Part shown: piece by piece, positions 16,303-24,679 of the stretch
Position numbering within the stretch: the stretch's first letter is position 1
How the letters are laid out: each line of letters opens with the position of its first letter
Assembly (NCBI GenBank): GCA_050248735.1
Contig: JBFWRU010000015.1
Span: 7,135-71,134 of the forward strand
Length of the DNA stretch: 64,000 bases
Direction: 5' to 3'
Source of the DNA: JACKFE01 sp050248735
Lineage (GTDB): Bacteria > Nitrospirota > Nitrospiria > Nitrospirales > UBA8639
The notes under the pieces: generated by a model
Databases searched by the model: none
What the model saw: the letters and a program-made list of their open reading frames with translations, nothing else
Told to the model about the DNA's origin: nothing
Program-made: the position numbers and the translations under genes

Positions 16303-16878
16303 CTATTTAAATCGCCGGTCGAATTCCTTTACGACTTCGTTTGTCAAGTCCAAGCCGTCCCGACTGAACAACACGATTTTCAGGGTATTTTCGCTTCCCT
16401 TATCCACGACCAAGTCGAATCCGTGTCTGGTGGCCACGGCCTGAGTGGCTTCTTCGATTTTTTTCATGTATTCCATGACCAGGTCCTTTTGCTTCTGGCT
16501 TAATTCAACCTGGTATTCCTGCCCCCGCTTTTGCCACTCTTGAAATTTCTGTGCAAACCGTTCCTGTTTCTGCTTTTGCTCGGCGTCGGATCCTTTTCCT
16601 TCGGTGGCCTTGAGATCCTCTTGCATCCGCTCGAGTTCTTTTTGGTCGCTTTTCAGGATATTTTCCCTGGCTTGCGCATGTTCTTTCAGGGTAGCCAACG
16701 CGCGCCCTCCAGCCTTGGATTTTTCAATGACGGCCTGTGGGTCGAGGACGCCGACCCGGAAAGAATCCTTGGATGCGGCTAGCGCCGAGAAGGGGACGAT
16801 TGACATGAGTAGGCACAGAGTGCTCAATGCGAAAATGTAACCCGGGGTGAAACGGCTTGGCTGGACACGGTTCTTCAT
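16303..16878 (-). CDS. Skp/OmpH-family periplasmic chaperone
   Basis: A protein of 191 residues. The start at 16878 is preferred because of GAGG eight bases upstream; 27 codons remain open before it. A signal peptide (to about residue 35, ending ALAASKD) is followed by the OmpH core: FRVGVLDPQAVIEKSKAGG, a long charged coiled coil (residues about 60-140) and the closing block GFDLVVDKGSENTLKIV. Family members bind unfolded outer-membrane proteins in the periplasm. Unlike most, it is not beside bamA or lpxD here, so it may be a specialised paralogue. A strong terminator follows. Confidence 0.85.
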   Translation of the reverse strand: MKNRVQPSRFTPGYIFALSTLCLLMSIVPFSALAASKDSFRVGVLDPQAVIEKSKAGGRALATLKEHAQARENILKSDQKELERMQEDLKATEGKGSDAEQKQKQERFAQKFQEWQKRGQEYQVELSQKQKDLVMEYMKKIEEATQAVATRHGFDLVVDKGSENTLKIVLFSRDGLDLTNEVVKEFDRRFK

Positions 16879-17080
16879 GCTGGTTCCTCTAGTCGTTGAT
16901 GGTCTCGGCCTCATACTGGTCAGAATTGACCAATGAGGATAATGGTGTTCTGTGTGCAAACGGTTTGAGGGTAACTGGGGATTTTAAGAAGTGTCAAGCC
17001 AAAGCCCTGTTTTGTCCTTGAGTCAAAATGGTCAAGCGCGATGATTCCTGTTCAGCTTTTCAGGAGGAATTTGCTAGTCT

Positions 17081-17731
17081 ATGGAAGAGTTGAGGCAATT
17101 TAGGAGAGACCGTATAGTGGAAATGACCATTGTCTGTTTTGGAGACAGCTTAACGGAGGGATATCAATCCGGCTTAGAATCCGGCGGAACAGGCTTTACT
17201 CCGTATGGCCAATGGTTGCAGGAATGGATTGGTGTGCGTGGAATGGTCTGGATTCGTGGGGTGTGTGGGGAAATCACTCAACAGATGAAGGACCGCTTTC
17301 CCTATGATGTCCTGCCTCTGCATCCTGGCTATGTGGTGATTTTGGGAGGAACGAATGATCTGGGGTGGGGACTGCCTCCCAAAACGGTCATTGAAAATCT
17401 CGTGTGGATGTATGAGGAAGCTCATGCCCATGGGATTCTTCCGGTGGGCGTGACGATACCTTCCTTAGGAGGGTTTGGAGTTCGTGGGATGGTGTCTCCC
17501 TATCTTCAGGCCATTCAGGCGAGAGTCGCCGTCAATGAAGCTCTGAAAAATCATTGCGACATGAATCATTTTCCTCTGGTTGATTTGTTCACGGCGACGC
17601 GTGATCCGCAATCCCAGGAACTGGTTCCCGAGTTTTCTGATGACGGACTCCATTTGACGACCTTGGGATACCGTACCCTGGCGTCCCTGCTTTGGAAACA
17701 GGTATTTAAACCTTGTGTGGAAAAGCCATGA
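17081..17731 (+). CDS. SGNH/GDSL-family esterase or lipase
   Basis: A protein of up to 216 residues. Block I is CFGDSLTEGYQ with the nucleophilic Ser, block III is ILGGTNDLGWG, and block V is DDGLHLTTLGY with the catalytic Asp and His. The oxyanion Gly of block II lies in WIRGVCGE. There is no signal peptide, so it is probably cytoplasmic. AGGAGG lies 13 bases before the ATG at 17081, a long spacing; the ATG at 17123 (MTIVCFGDS) starts right at the domain and may be the true start. TesA-like arylesterase or lysophospholipase activity is typical of the family; the substrate is unknown. Confidence 0.85.
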   Translation: MEELRQFRRDRIVEMTIVCFGDSLTEGYQSGLESGGTGFTPYGQWLQEWIGVRGMVWIRGVCGEITQQMKDRFPYDVLPLHPGYVVILGGTNDLGWGLPPKTVIENLVWMYEEAHAHGILPVGVTIPSLGGFGVRGMVSPYLQAIQARVAVNEALKNHCDMNHFPLVDLFTATRDPQSQELVPEFSDDGLHLTTLGYRTLASLLWKQVFKPCVEKP

Positions 17732-17861
17732 ACCATATGTGGCAAATTGGCTATGCCAGGAAGACTGTCTGGGGCAAGCATTAAGGCTCGTGAGTTGGAG
17801 TGCACGTGGTCTTTAGCTGAGGCCACCCCGTATCGATGCCATGACCGGCCGGACGATAGGG

Positions 17862-18266
17862 TTATGTGGACGTTGAGGAAGGCGGGGTACTCGAACTCCC
17901 GGTGCCCGAACCTCCGGAAGATGATGTGGAAGGACTGGCTGTTGTTGAAGACTTGTCGGTAGACGACTTTGTTTCGGTTTTGGCCTCGGATTTCGAATCG
18001 GATTTGTTTTCCGATTTGGTGTCAGCCTTGGTTTCTGTTGACCCTCCGTCATTCGTCTTTTTGCCATCCTTAAATTTATCCGAATAATCGGTGACGTACC
18101 ATCCCGATCCTTTGAACATAATGGCCGGGGGAGAAATGATCTTGGTCACCGGTTGGGCTTTTTCACAGGAAAATTGATCACAGGTCGTTATTGTCGGGTC
18201 TGACATCTTTTGCTTGATCTCAAATCGTTTACCGCAGCTGGTACATTCATACTCGTAAATCGGCAC
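17862..18266 (-). CDS. FmdB-family zinc-ribbon protein with a Ser/Lys-rich tail
   Basis: The start is a GTG with GGAGG six bases upstream. Residues 1-45 form the FmdB zinc ribbon: MPIYEYECTSCGKRFEIKQK, with a second Cys pair in TTCDQFSCEK. The remaining two thirds are low-complexity: alternating Lys/Ser/Glu/Thr, then Ser/Thr/Gly, and probably disordered. Family members are small proteins linked to regulation of amidase or methyltransferase genes, but their role is poorly defined. The tail is longer than in the short family forms. Confidence 0.82.
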   Translation of the reverse strand: MPIYEYECTSCGKRFEIKQKMSDPTITTCDQFSCEKAQPVTKIISPPAIMFKGSGWYVTDYSDKFKDGKKTNDGGSTETKADTKSENKSDSKSEAKTETKSSTDKSSTTASPSTSSSGGSGTGSSSTPPSSTST

Positions 18267-18412
18267 CCGTCACCTCCATTGCGCGAATCAGGGAATCATC
18301 GGTTTTAGACACAGACAACACGAATCAGATAAATCTTTCCTTAGAGGAAGTCAACCTAGTCCTGGGACCTTTATAGGCGAGATTCCGAGGGGATTCCCTT
18401 GAGGCTGTGGCA

Positions 18413-19606
18413 TTACTTCAATCTTGCCACCGCTTCAGCCAGGCTCTTAAGGCCTTTCTGAATGACCTCTAAGGTCGGGGTATACGAAAAACGCAAATGG
18501 TTCGGGGCCCCAAAGGGTTCACCGGGTACACAGGCGACTTTCGCCTCCTTTAACAAGAAGTCGGCGAGGGCAAAGGGGCTGGAAAGGGTGGTCTCCTGAA
18601 AGCGACGGCCGAGAAGGTCTTTGATGTTTGGAAACGCATAAAAGGCTCCGGTCGGCATAGGACATTGAATGCCGGCAATGGCATTCAACCCTTTCACCAT
18701 CGTGGTGCGCCGAATATCTAATTCCTGAACCATGGTTCGGACAAAATCCTGCCCACCTCGTAGCGCCCCGATGGCTGCTTTTTGTGCAATGGAAGTCGGG
18801 TTGGACGTACTTTGGCTTTGGATGTCACCCATGGCCTTAATGAGGGGTTCGGGGCCTGCCGCATAGCCGATTCGCCAGCCGGTCATCGAATAGGTCTTAG
18901 ATACCCCATTCACAATAATCGTGCGTTGAGCCACTTCGGGGCTGATCGAGGCAATACTGACATGTTTATGATTGTCGTAAATCATTTTTTCATAAATTTC
19001 ATCGGAAATCACCAGAAAATTATGTTCCGACGCGAGTTTGGCCACGCCTTCCAATGTGTTCCGGTGATAAATGCCTCCCGTTGGGTTGCAGGGAGAATTG
19101 AGAATTAAGGCTTTGGTCCTGCTGGTGACGGCCGCTTTCAGTTTATCGAGATCAATGTCGTAGCCTGAATTTTCCTCCGTGGGAAGAAACACCGGCGTGG
19201 CATCCGCCACCTGGACCTGTTCCGGATACGAAACCCAATAGGGTGCGGGGATGATGACTTCGTCTCCCGCTTCAAATAAGGCGAGCGCCAGATTGAATAA
19301 GGTATGCTTGGCTCCGCAGGACACCAGTATCTGGGAGCGGGTGTACTGTAATCCCTGATCCTTTTGGAATTTGTCAATGATGGCGTTTTTCAGATCGTCG
19401 ATTCCCGTCACAGCAGTATATTTGGTGAACCCCTCCCGAATGGCAGTGATGGCTGCCGATTTGGCCACATCCGGAGAATCGAAAGAGGGTTCTCCAGCCG
19501 TAAAATCAAAGATCTGCTGGCCCTGAGCCACAAGCGCTTTAACGGTGGCCGACAGTTGCAACGTCGGGGAGGGGGTAATTCTGGTGGTTCTGGTCGCGAG
19601 TTTCAT
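18413..19606 (-). CDS. Class I PLP-dependent aspartate aminotransferase
   Basis: A protein of 397 residues, normal for type Ib aspartate aminotransferases. The PLP-lysine motif is GVSKTYSMTGWRIGYA; the Asn and Asp/Tyr that hold the cofactor lie in NSPCNPTGG and VISDEIYEKM; the substrate-binding Arg is in HLRFSYT. It should transfer the amino group between aspartate/oxaloacetate and glutamate; prephenate may also be a substrate, as in other type Ib enzymes. The start codon overlaps the coaD stop (ATGA), so the two are translationally coupled as the last genes of rsmD-coaD-aat. Confidence 0.9.
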   Translation of the reverse strand: MKLATRTTRITPSPTLQLSATVKALVAQGQQIFDFTAGEPSFDSPDVAKSAAITAIREGFTKYTAVTGIDDLKNAIIDKFQKDQGLQYTRSQILVSCGAKHTLFNLALALFEAGDEVIIPAPYWVSYPEQVQVADATPVFLPTEENSGYDIDLDKLKAAVTSRTKALILNSPCNPTGGIYHRNTLEGVAKLASEHNFLVISDEIYEKMIYDNHKHVSIASISPEVAQRTIIVNGVSKTYSMTGWRIGYAAGPEPLIKAMGDIQSQSTSNPTSIAQKAAIGALRGGQDFVRTMVQELDIRRTTMVKGLNAIAGIQCPMPTGAFYAFPNIKDLLGRRFQETTLSSPFALADFLLKEAKVACVPGEPFGAPNHLRFSYTPTLEVIQKGLKSLAEAVARLK

Positions 19607-20091
19607 GTACGAAGGCCATGCAAGCGGGATGTGAGGCGTTCGGCCACTTTGGGATGCAGAAAATCATGAAGCGGCCCCCTCAGTGAAGCGACTTCTTTGA
19701 CCATACTCGAAGTGAGATAGGAATATTCTTCGCTGGCCATAAGAAACAACGTTTCTAGATTAGAGTCCAGTTTCCTGTTGAGCAGCGCCATCTGAAATTC
19801 ATGTTCAAAATCTGAGACGGCGCGCAGCCCACGAATGATGGCTTGAGCCCCGCGGTTTTTGACATATTGGACTAACAGGCCGTCAAAAGGCTCCACTTCC
19901 ACACCAGGAAGACCTTCAGTCGCAATCTTGGCCAATTCCACACGGTCAGCCAACTCAAATAGCGGTTCTTTTCCGGGATTGAGGGCTACGGCCACAATAA
20001 TACGGTCTACCAACCGGATACTGCGCGCAATCACATCCGTATGTCCACGGGTAATCGGATCAAATGTACCAGGGTAGATGCCGGTTAGCAT
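19603..20091 (-). CDS. coaD: Phosphopantetheine adenylyltransferase
   Basis: A protein of 162 residues, full length. It catalyses the fourth step of coenzyme A synthesis, from 4'-phosphopantetheine and ATP to dephospho-CoA. The nucleotidyltransferase signature is IYPGTFDPITRGHTDVI (Thr and His of the T/HxGH type); RGLRAVSDFEHEFQMAL and the C-terminal EYSYLTSSMVKEVA block are typical. It sits 15 bp after rsmD, a very common pairing, and overlaps the aminotransferase by four bases. Confidence 0.96.
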   Translation of the reverse strand: MLTGIYPGTFDPITRGHTDVIARSIRLVDRIIVAVALNPGKEPLFELADRVELAKIATEGLPGVEVEPFDGLLVQYVKNRGAQAIIRGLRAVSDFEHEFQMALLNRKLDSNLETLFLMASEEYSYLTSSMVKEVASLRGPLHDFLHPKVAERLTSRLHGLRT

Positions 20092-20106
20092 GCCGACCTT
20101 CCCGGA

Positions 20107-20685
20107 TTACGGACCGGTTGAGGACTCGTACAATGTAAAGGCGGTATCGCCATATCGGGCCTTCCGAACTTGAACCCAGCTTCCTACGGAAGCTGGAGAA
20201 GTGGTTTTGTGGAAATGTTCATAAATGACAAGACCGTTTGTGGCTATGAGTTGCGCCCGTTCAAGTGAAGTGAGAACCTGACCCATTTCAGGGAATTGGT
20301 AAGGCGGATCAAGAAACAACACATCAAAAGGTCGCCATCCTAGCAAACTTTGATTCTGGATGGCGAGATGAATATCGGAGGTTAATACAAGGGATCGGGG
20401 GAGCAATGTCAGTCTGGAAAGGGTCTGATGTAGAGCCTGTTGGTTTTCTTGCTGATGATCCACAAAGGCCACGCGGGACGCGCCACGGCTCAATGCCTCA
20501 ATGCCGATGGCTCCGGTTCCTGAAAATAAATCGGCAACCGTGGCCCGGTTTATCCGCGCACCCAGGATCCCAAATATGGCCTCCCGTGCTCGTTGGGAAG
20601 TCGGACGGACCGATTGTCCCGGAAACGTGGGGATGATCCGTCCTTTTAATTCCCCACCTACAATCCGTAACGACGAGATTTTCAT
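20107..20685 (-). CDS. rsmD: 16S rRNA (guanine966-N2)-methyltransferase
   Basis: About 192 residues from the ATG at 20685; an ATG at 20700 adds five residues, and neither has a clear ribosome site. The start MKISSLRIVGGELKGR matches the family N-terminus. The SAM-binding motif is DLFSGTGAIGIEALSRGA and the catalytic motif IV is FLDPPYQFP. It methylates G966 of 16S rRNA in the small subunit. It is first in an operon with coaD. Confidence 0.93.
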   Translation of the reverse strand: MKISSLRIVGGELKGRIIPTFPGQSVRPTSQRAREAIFGILGARINRATVADLFSGTGAIGIEALSRGASRVAFVDHQQENQQALHQTLSRLTLLPRSLVLTSDIHLAIQNQSLLGWRPFDVLFLDPPYQFPEMGQVLTSLERAQLIATNGLVIYEHFHKTTSPASVGSWVQVRKARYGDTAFTLYESSTGP

Positions 20686-20802
20686 GGCAGGGGATACCAT
20701 ATCACAGGGCTTGAAATAGCAACAATTTTAAAGGCTTGAGGGCTTTGACGCTGAAAAAAATATCTGCGTATAGTGAGTGCCGGTAGGACGATTCGACGCG
20801 CC

Positions 20803-21510
20803 ATGAATCCTTTCCCTAAAAAATCCGGCATTCAGTCCTGGCCCCTAGAGGAACGGCCACGGGAACTTCTTCTCCAGAAAGGCCCACAGGGTCTTTCCGA
20901 CGCGCAATTATTGGCCATTTTGTTGCGTATGGGAAAACGAAAATCCTCTGCCGTTGAGGTGGCGATGGATGTTCTCAGGCGGCTGAATGGATTGCGAGGA
21001 TTGGCGAATCGCAGCCGAGAGGAATTGTGCGCCGTTCCAGGGATCGGGCCGGCAAAAGCGGCCCAGGTTTTAGCGGCCCTGGAATTAGGGAAGCGTGCTC
21101 TGGCGACACCGCTAACGGCCGGGCTCCAGGTCCGTGGCAGTCGGGAAATCTATCAACATTATTACCCCATTCTCCGGGATATCCGCCATGAACTGTTTAA
21201 AGCCGTGTTATTGGATGCTAAGCATCGGATGATTCGAGATATCACGGTTTCCGAAGGAAGTCTGACGGTGAGTATTGTTCATCCACGGGAAGTATTCAAT
21301 TTGGCCGTCAGGGAATCGGCGGCGGCGGTTATTTTTATCCATAATCACCCAAGCGGTGATCCACAGCCCAGCGAAGAGGATCATGCCTTGACCCGCCGCC
21401 TGATCGAAGCCGGGGAGATTCTTGGCATTCGTGTGCTGGACCACATTGTGATCGGTGACGGTCGGTATGTCAGTTTTGCCGATGAAGGTTGGATGAAATT
21501 GCCGACTTAA
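20803..21510 (+). CDS. radC: RadC-family JAMM/MPN protein
   Basis: About 235 residues from the ATG at 20803; a GTG at 20773 would add ten. An N-terminal helix-hairpin-helix region (LCAVPGIGPAKAAQVLAAL) precedes the metalloprotease-like JAMM domain with IFIHNHPSGDPQPSEEDHA. The name suggests DNA repair, but the molecular function of RadC is unsettled. It starts the long forward-strand run of housekeeping genes and is divergent from rsmD. Confidence 0.93.
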   Translation: MNPFPKKSGIQSWPLEERPRELLLQKGPQGLSDAQLLAILLRMGKRKSSAVEVAMDVLRRLNGLRGLANRSREELCAVPGIGPAKAAQVLAALELGKRALATPLTAGLQVRGSREIYQHYYPILRDIRHELFKAVLLDAKHRMIRDITVSEGSLTVSIVHPREVFNLAVRESAAAVIFIHNHPSGDPQPSEEDHALTRRLIEAGEILGIRVLDHIVIGDGRYVSFADEGWMKLPT

Positions 21511-21694
21511 AAAAACCTCCTTGCCGGGGTTCAGCATTTCCGTGTTCAGGAGACATGCTTTCTTCCTCATTCATTATCCCCAAAGTAGCTTTTCATAGGA
21601 TTTTCATGGTAGAAATAGTAGAAATATATGATTAACAAAGGGTTTGCCTTCCCAGAGATTTTCACTGGCTACCTCGAATGATCAAAGGTCAAGC

Positions 21695-21988
21695 ATGGGG
21701 CATATTTCCAAAACTGAAGTGGAAAAAGTGGCCGATTTAGCTAGGCTGGATTTGACGGAGTCTGAAAAATCGGTATTTGGTGAGCAATTAAGTCAAATTC
21801 TAGAATATGTCGATCAATTACAAGCCGTCCAGACTGAGGGTATTCCGCTGACCTCTTCGGTGGCGGAGATCCCGTCCGAATGGCGGGAGGATATTGTGGT
21901 TCAGGGGTTGAGTGTGGAGGAGGCGTTGGCCAATGCCCCGGAATCCGATCGAGGATTGTTTTTGGTACCCAAAATTTTAGGAAAGTAG
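21695..21988 (+). CDS. gatC: Asp-tRNA(Asn)/Glu-tRNA(Gln) amidotransferase subunit C
   Basis: A protein of 97 residues from the ATG at 21695. MGHISKTEVEKVADLARLDL is the family's standard start. GatC clamps GatA and GatB together in the amidotransferase that makes Gln-tRNA or Asn-tRNA from misacylated precursors. panD follows nine bases later, so gatC is separated from gatA but most likely co-transcribed with it. Confidence 0.95.
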   Translation: MGHISKTEVEKVADLARLDLTESEKSVFGEQLSQILEYVDQLQAVQTEGIPLTSSVAEIPSEWREDIVVQGLSVEEALANAPESDRGLFLVPKILGK

Positions 21989-21997
21989 GAAGAAGGT

Positions 21998-22363
21998 ATG
22001 TATCGGCAACTTTTGCGTTCAAAAATTCATCGAGCGACCGTAACCGATTCCAATCTTGAATATGAAGGAAGCCTCACGATTGATGAGGATTTAATGGATC
22101 GAGCGGGCATTTTACCGTATGAAATGGTTATTGTGTCGAACATTAATAACGGTGAACGGTTTTCCACCTATGCCTTGGCCGGTATGCGAGGGAAAGGCGA
22201 GATTATTCTGAATGGCCCAACTGCCCGAAAAGGTGTGGTCGGCGATCGAGTGATCATTTTTTGCTATGAATTTTTTAACGAGGAGGAAGCGAAACGGCAT
22301 TCTCCCAAAATCATTCAAGTCGACGGACAAAATCGAATCAAAACGGCTTCCCATCCTAAGTGA
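21998..22363 (+). CDS. panD: Aspartate 1-decarboxylase proenzyme
   Basis: A protein of 121 residues, full length. MYRQLLRSKIHRATVTDSNL and the self-cleavage site EGSLTID are present; cleavage between Gly and Ser creates the pyruvoyl cofactor. The enzyme makes beta-alanine for pantothenate and CoA. AGGAAGAAGG precedes the ATG. Its position between gatC and gatA is unusual; coaD lies 2 kb upstream on the other strand. Confidence 0.96.
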   Translation: MYRQLLRSKIHRATVTDSNLEYEGSLTIDEDLMDRAGILPYEMVIVSNINNGERFSTYALAGMRGKGEIILNGPTARKGVVGDRVIIFCYEFFNEEEAKRHSPKIIQVDGQNRIKTASHPK

Positions 22364-22433
22364 GCAATTCTTGTGGTTGCCCCCGTTGAACCGCCTCGGC
22401 TTGCAAGAGATAGGTTTACCTTTCGGTTTCTGA

Positions 22434-23906
22434 ATGTCCCTTTTTAAACTCACGCTCAAAGAACTTCAGGAAAAATTTACCCGCGGAGAGATCAGCGCGG
22501 TGGAAATCGCACGGTCATATCTGTTGCGACTGAATTCTGTGGAATCCAAAATCAAGGCCTATGTGACCTTGAGGGATAAGGAATCCCTCCTGACGCAAGC
22601 CAACGCTATTGATCAGTCCTTGGTCGGGTGGAGGAAAACCCAGCCTTTGATGGCCATGCCGTTGGCCATTAAAGATAATATTTGCACAAAAGGTTTGCGT
22701 ACCACCTGTTCCTCACGGATATTAGAACATTTCGTTCCGCCCTATGACGCCACGGTCATGGCTCGGTTAATTACCCATCAACCGTTGATTCTTGGGAAAA
22801 CGAATCTGGATGAATTTGCGATGGGGTCTTCAACGGAGCATTCAGCTTTTGGGCCATCACGAAACCCTTGGAACCAAAAGTATATTCCCGGGGGATCCAG
22901 CGGTGGATCTGCCGCTGCCGTGGCCGCCGATGAATGTGTGGCGGCGTTAGGTTCCGATACCGGAGGGTCCATTCGACAACCGGCGGCCTGTTGTGGTGTG
23001 GTGGGATTGAAGCCTACGTATGGCCGGGTTTCGAGGTACGGCCTGGTAGCGTTTGCCTCCTCCCTGGATCAGATTGGTCCGATCACGAAAACGGTGACCG
23101 ATGCAGCCATTCTCCTGAATTTTATCGCAGGGCATGATCCTCTGGATTCCACTTCCTCCCGACAGGATACGCCTGATTTTACGAAGTCACTCAAAAAGAG
23201 AGATGTGAAAAAGCTGGTGATTGGCGTCCCTCAGGAATATTTTGCGGAAGGGTTGGATCCAGAAGTAAACGAGAGGGTGCAAGATGCGATTCAAACGCTG
23301 AAAGATTTGGGCGGCACCATCAAAGAAATTTCCCTGCCGTTCACCGACAAAGCGATTGCGACTTACTATCTGATTGCGACCGCCGAAGCCAGTTCCAATC
23401 TCGCTCGATACGACGGTGTGAAGTTCGGGCTTCGAGCCAAAGAAACCAAGGAATTGGCTGAAATGTATCGTCAGACCCGGTCACAGGGCTTTGGGCCGGA
23501 AGTCAAACGGCGGATTATGCTGGGAACCTATGCTCTGAGCGCCGGGTATTATGATGCGTATTATGCCAAAGCTCGGGCCGTCCGGACTTTGATTCAGCGT
23601 GATTTCTCCCAGGTTTTTCAGGAAGTGGATTTGTTGGTCAGTCCGGTCATGCCGACACCGGCGTTTCCCCTCGGGGAGCGTTTGGAAGATCCTTTACAGA
23701 TGTATTTATCCGATGCGTATACCATTCCGTCCAGCCTGGCCGGCATTCCGGCTATCTCCATCCCCTGCGGGTTTAGTACAATGAAGCTGCCGATTGGATT
23801 GCAAATCATGGGTCGCCCTTTTGAAGAATTAACGGTCCTTCGTGCAGCCCATGCCTATGAACAAGCAACGACGTGGCATACAAAGCGGCCGGTTATCCGG
23901 TCATGA
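22434..23906 (+). CDS. gatA: Asp-tRNA(Asn)/Glu-tRNA(Gln) amidotransferase subunit A
   Basis: A protein of 490 residues of the amidase-signature family. The Lys-Ser-Ser triad is visible: Lys in PLAIKDNICTKG, the cis-Ser in PGGSSGGSAAAVAA and the nucleophile in GSDTGGSIRQPAA. GatA hydrolyses glutamine and passes ammonia to GatB. Length and domain order are normal. It begins 70 bp after panD. Confidence 0.97.
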   Translation: MSLFKLTLKELQEKFTRGEISAVEIARSYLLRLNSVESKIKAYVTLRDKESLLTQANAIDQSLVGWRKTQPLMAMPLAIKDNICTKGLRTTCSSRILEHFVPPYDATVMARLITHQPLILGKTNLDEFAMGSSTEHSAFGPSRNPWNQKYIPGGSSGGSAAAVAADECVAALGSDTGGSIRQPAACCGVVGLKPTYGRVSRYGLVAFASSLDQIGPITKTVTDAAILLNFIAGHDPLDSTSSRQDTPDFTKSLKKRDVKKLVIGVPQEYFAEGLDPEVNERVQDAIQTLKDLGGTIKEISLPFTDKAIATYYLIATAEASSNLARYDGVKFGLRAKETKELAEMYRQTRSQGFGPEVKRRIMLGTYALSAGYYDAYYAKARAVRTLIQRDFSQVFQEVDLLVSPVMPTPAFPLGERLEDPLQMYLSDAYTIPSSLAGIPAISIPCGFSTMKLPIGLQIMGRPFEELTVLRAAHAYEQATTWHTKRPVIRS

Positions 23907-23920
23907 AAGGATAGGGGATC

Positions 23921-24331
23921 ATGGTGGATCTTGCCGCAATCATTGTTGCAGTCGCGTTTGTGGTCCTCGTGGGGTATTTAGTCCCCACCATTCTTCAAGT
24001 CAAAAGGACGATTGGACAATCGGAACGTCTGTTGATTCGATTGAACCATGAATTGCCTGGGCTCATTAAAGAAGTGAAGGGGACGAACGAAAATATTCGG
24101 GCGATGACCGAGCAGGCCAGGTTGGGCGTTGACCGGGCCACGGTGTTTCTCAATGCGGTGGGCGATGTCGGGCAAACAGTGAATCATGTGCATCATGCGG
24201 TGAAAGGCAAAGGCGGAACGTTGCTTACGGGGGTGACCAGTTTACTGGCCGGGGTCAAAGCGGCTACCTCTGTTATGAAACGTCGAGCCCATCATAAAGA
24301 ACCAGAAGGAGGGCGATACTATGGCGACTAA
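23921..24331 (+). CDS. DUF948-like membrane-anchored protein
   Basis: A protein of 136 residues. An N-terminal membrane segment (AAIIVAVAFVVLVGYLVPTI) is followed by a long amphipathic helix typical of DUF948 (TIGQSERLLIRLNHELPGLI) and a glycine-containing second hydrophobic part. The C-terminus is basic. It overlaps the next gene by 11 bases and is probably translationally coupled. The two may form an envelope stress or scaffold pair; function unknown. Confidence 0.75.
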   Translation: MVDLAAIIVAVAFVVLVGYLVPTILQVKRTIGQSERLLIRLNHELPGLIKEVKGTNENIRAMTEQARLGVDRATVFLNAVGDVGQTVNHVHHAVKGKGGTLLTGVTSLLAGVKAATSVMKRRAHHKEPEGGRYYGD

Positions 24332-24635
24332 TCATTCAGGTCCATCGGCCGGGTCCGTGGCGTTGGCATTTTTAAGCGGAGCGTTATTAGGGGCGGTAAC
24401 GGCCATCGTGCTGGCCCCTCAGCCTGGACGAGAGTCCCGTGATCGTGTTTTGGGCTATGCACGGCGGACAGGGGAGGATTTGCGGGATTTAAAAGACCGG
24501 ACTACCGATGCAGTGGAGGAAGTGGTGGGACGGGGCCGTGAGTTGGTGGATGAGATATCCTGTGCGGTCCGGGAAGCCATTGATGCCGGGCGCGACGCCA
24601 TGCGGCGTGAGCGGGAAATGAATTCATTGGATTAG
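24321..24635 (+). CDS. YtxH-domain membrane protein
   Basis: A protein of 104 residues. An N-terminal glycine-rich membrane segment (FLSGALLGAVTAIVLAPQPG) is followed by RESRDRVLGYARRTGEDLRD and a charged apolipoprotein-like amphipathic helix, the layout of YtxH/DUF883-like small proteins often induced by stress in other bacteria. Its start lies inside the DUF948-like gene. Confidence 0.8.
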   Translation: MATNHSGPSAGSVALAFLSGALLGAVTAIVLAPQPGRESRDRVLGYARRTGEDLRDLKDRTTDAVEEVVGRGRELVDEISCAVREAIDAGRDAMRREREMNSLD

Positions 24636-24679
24636 GCCGGTGCAAATTCCGAATTAAGCCTTCTGCGGGAAACGATCGA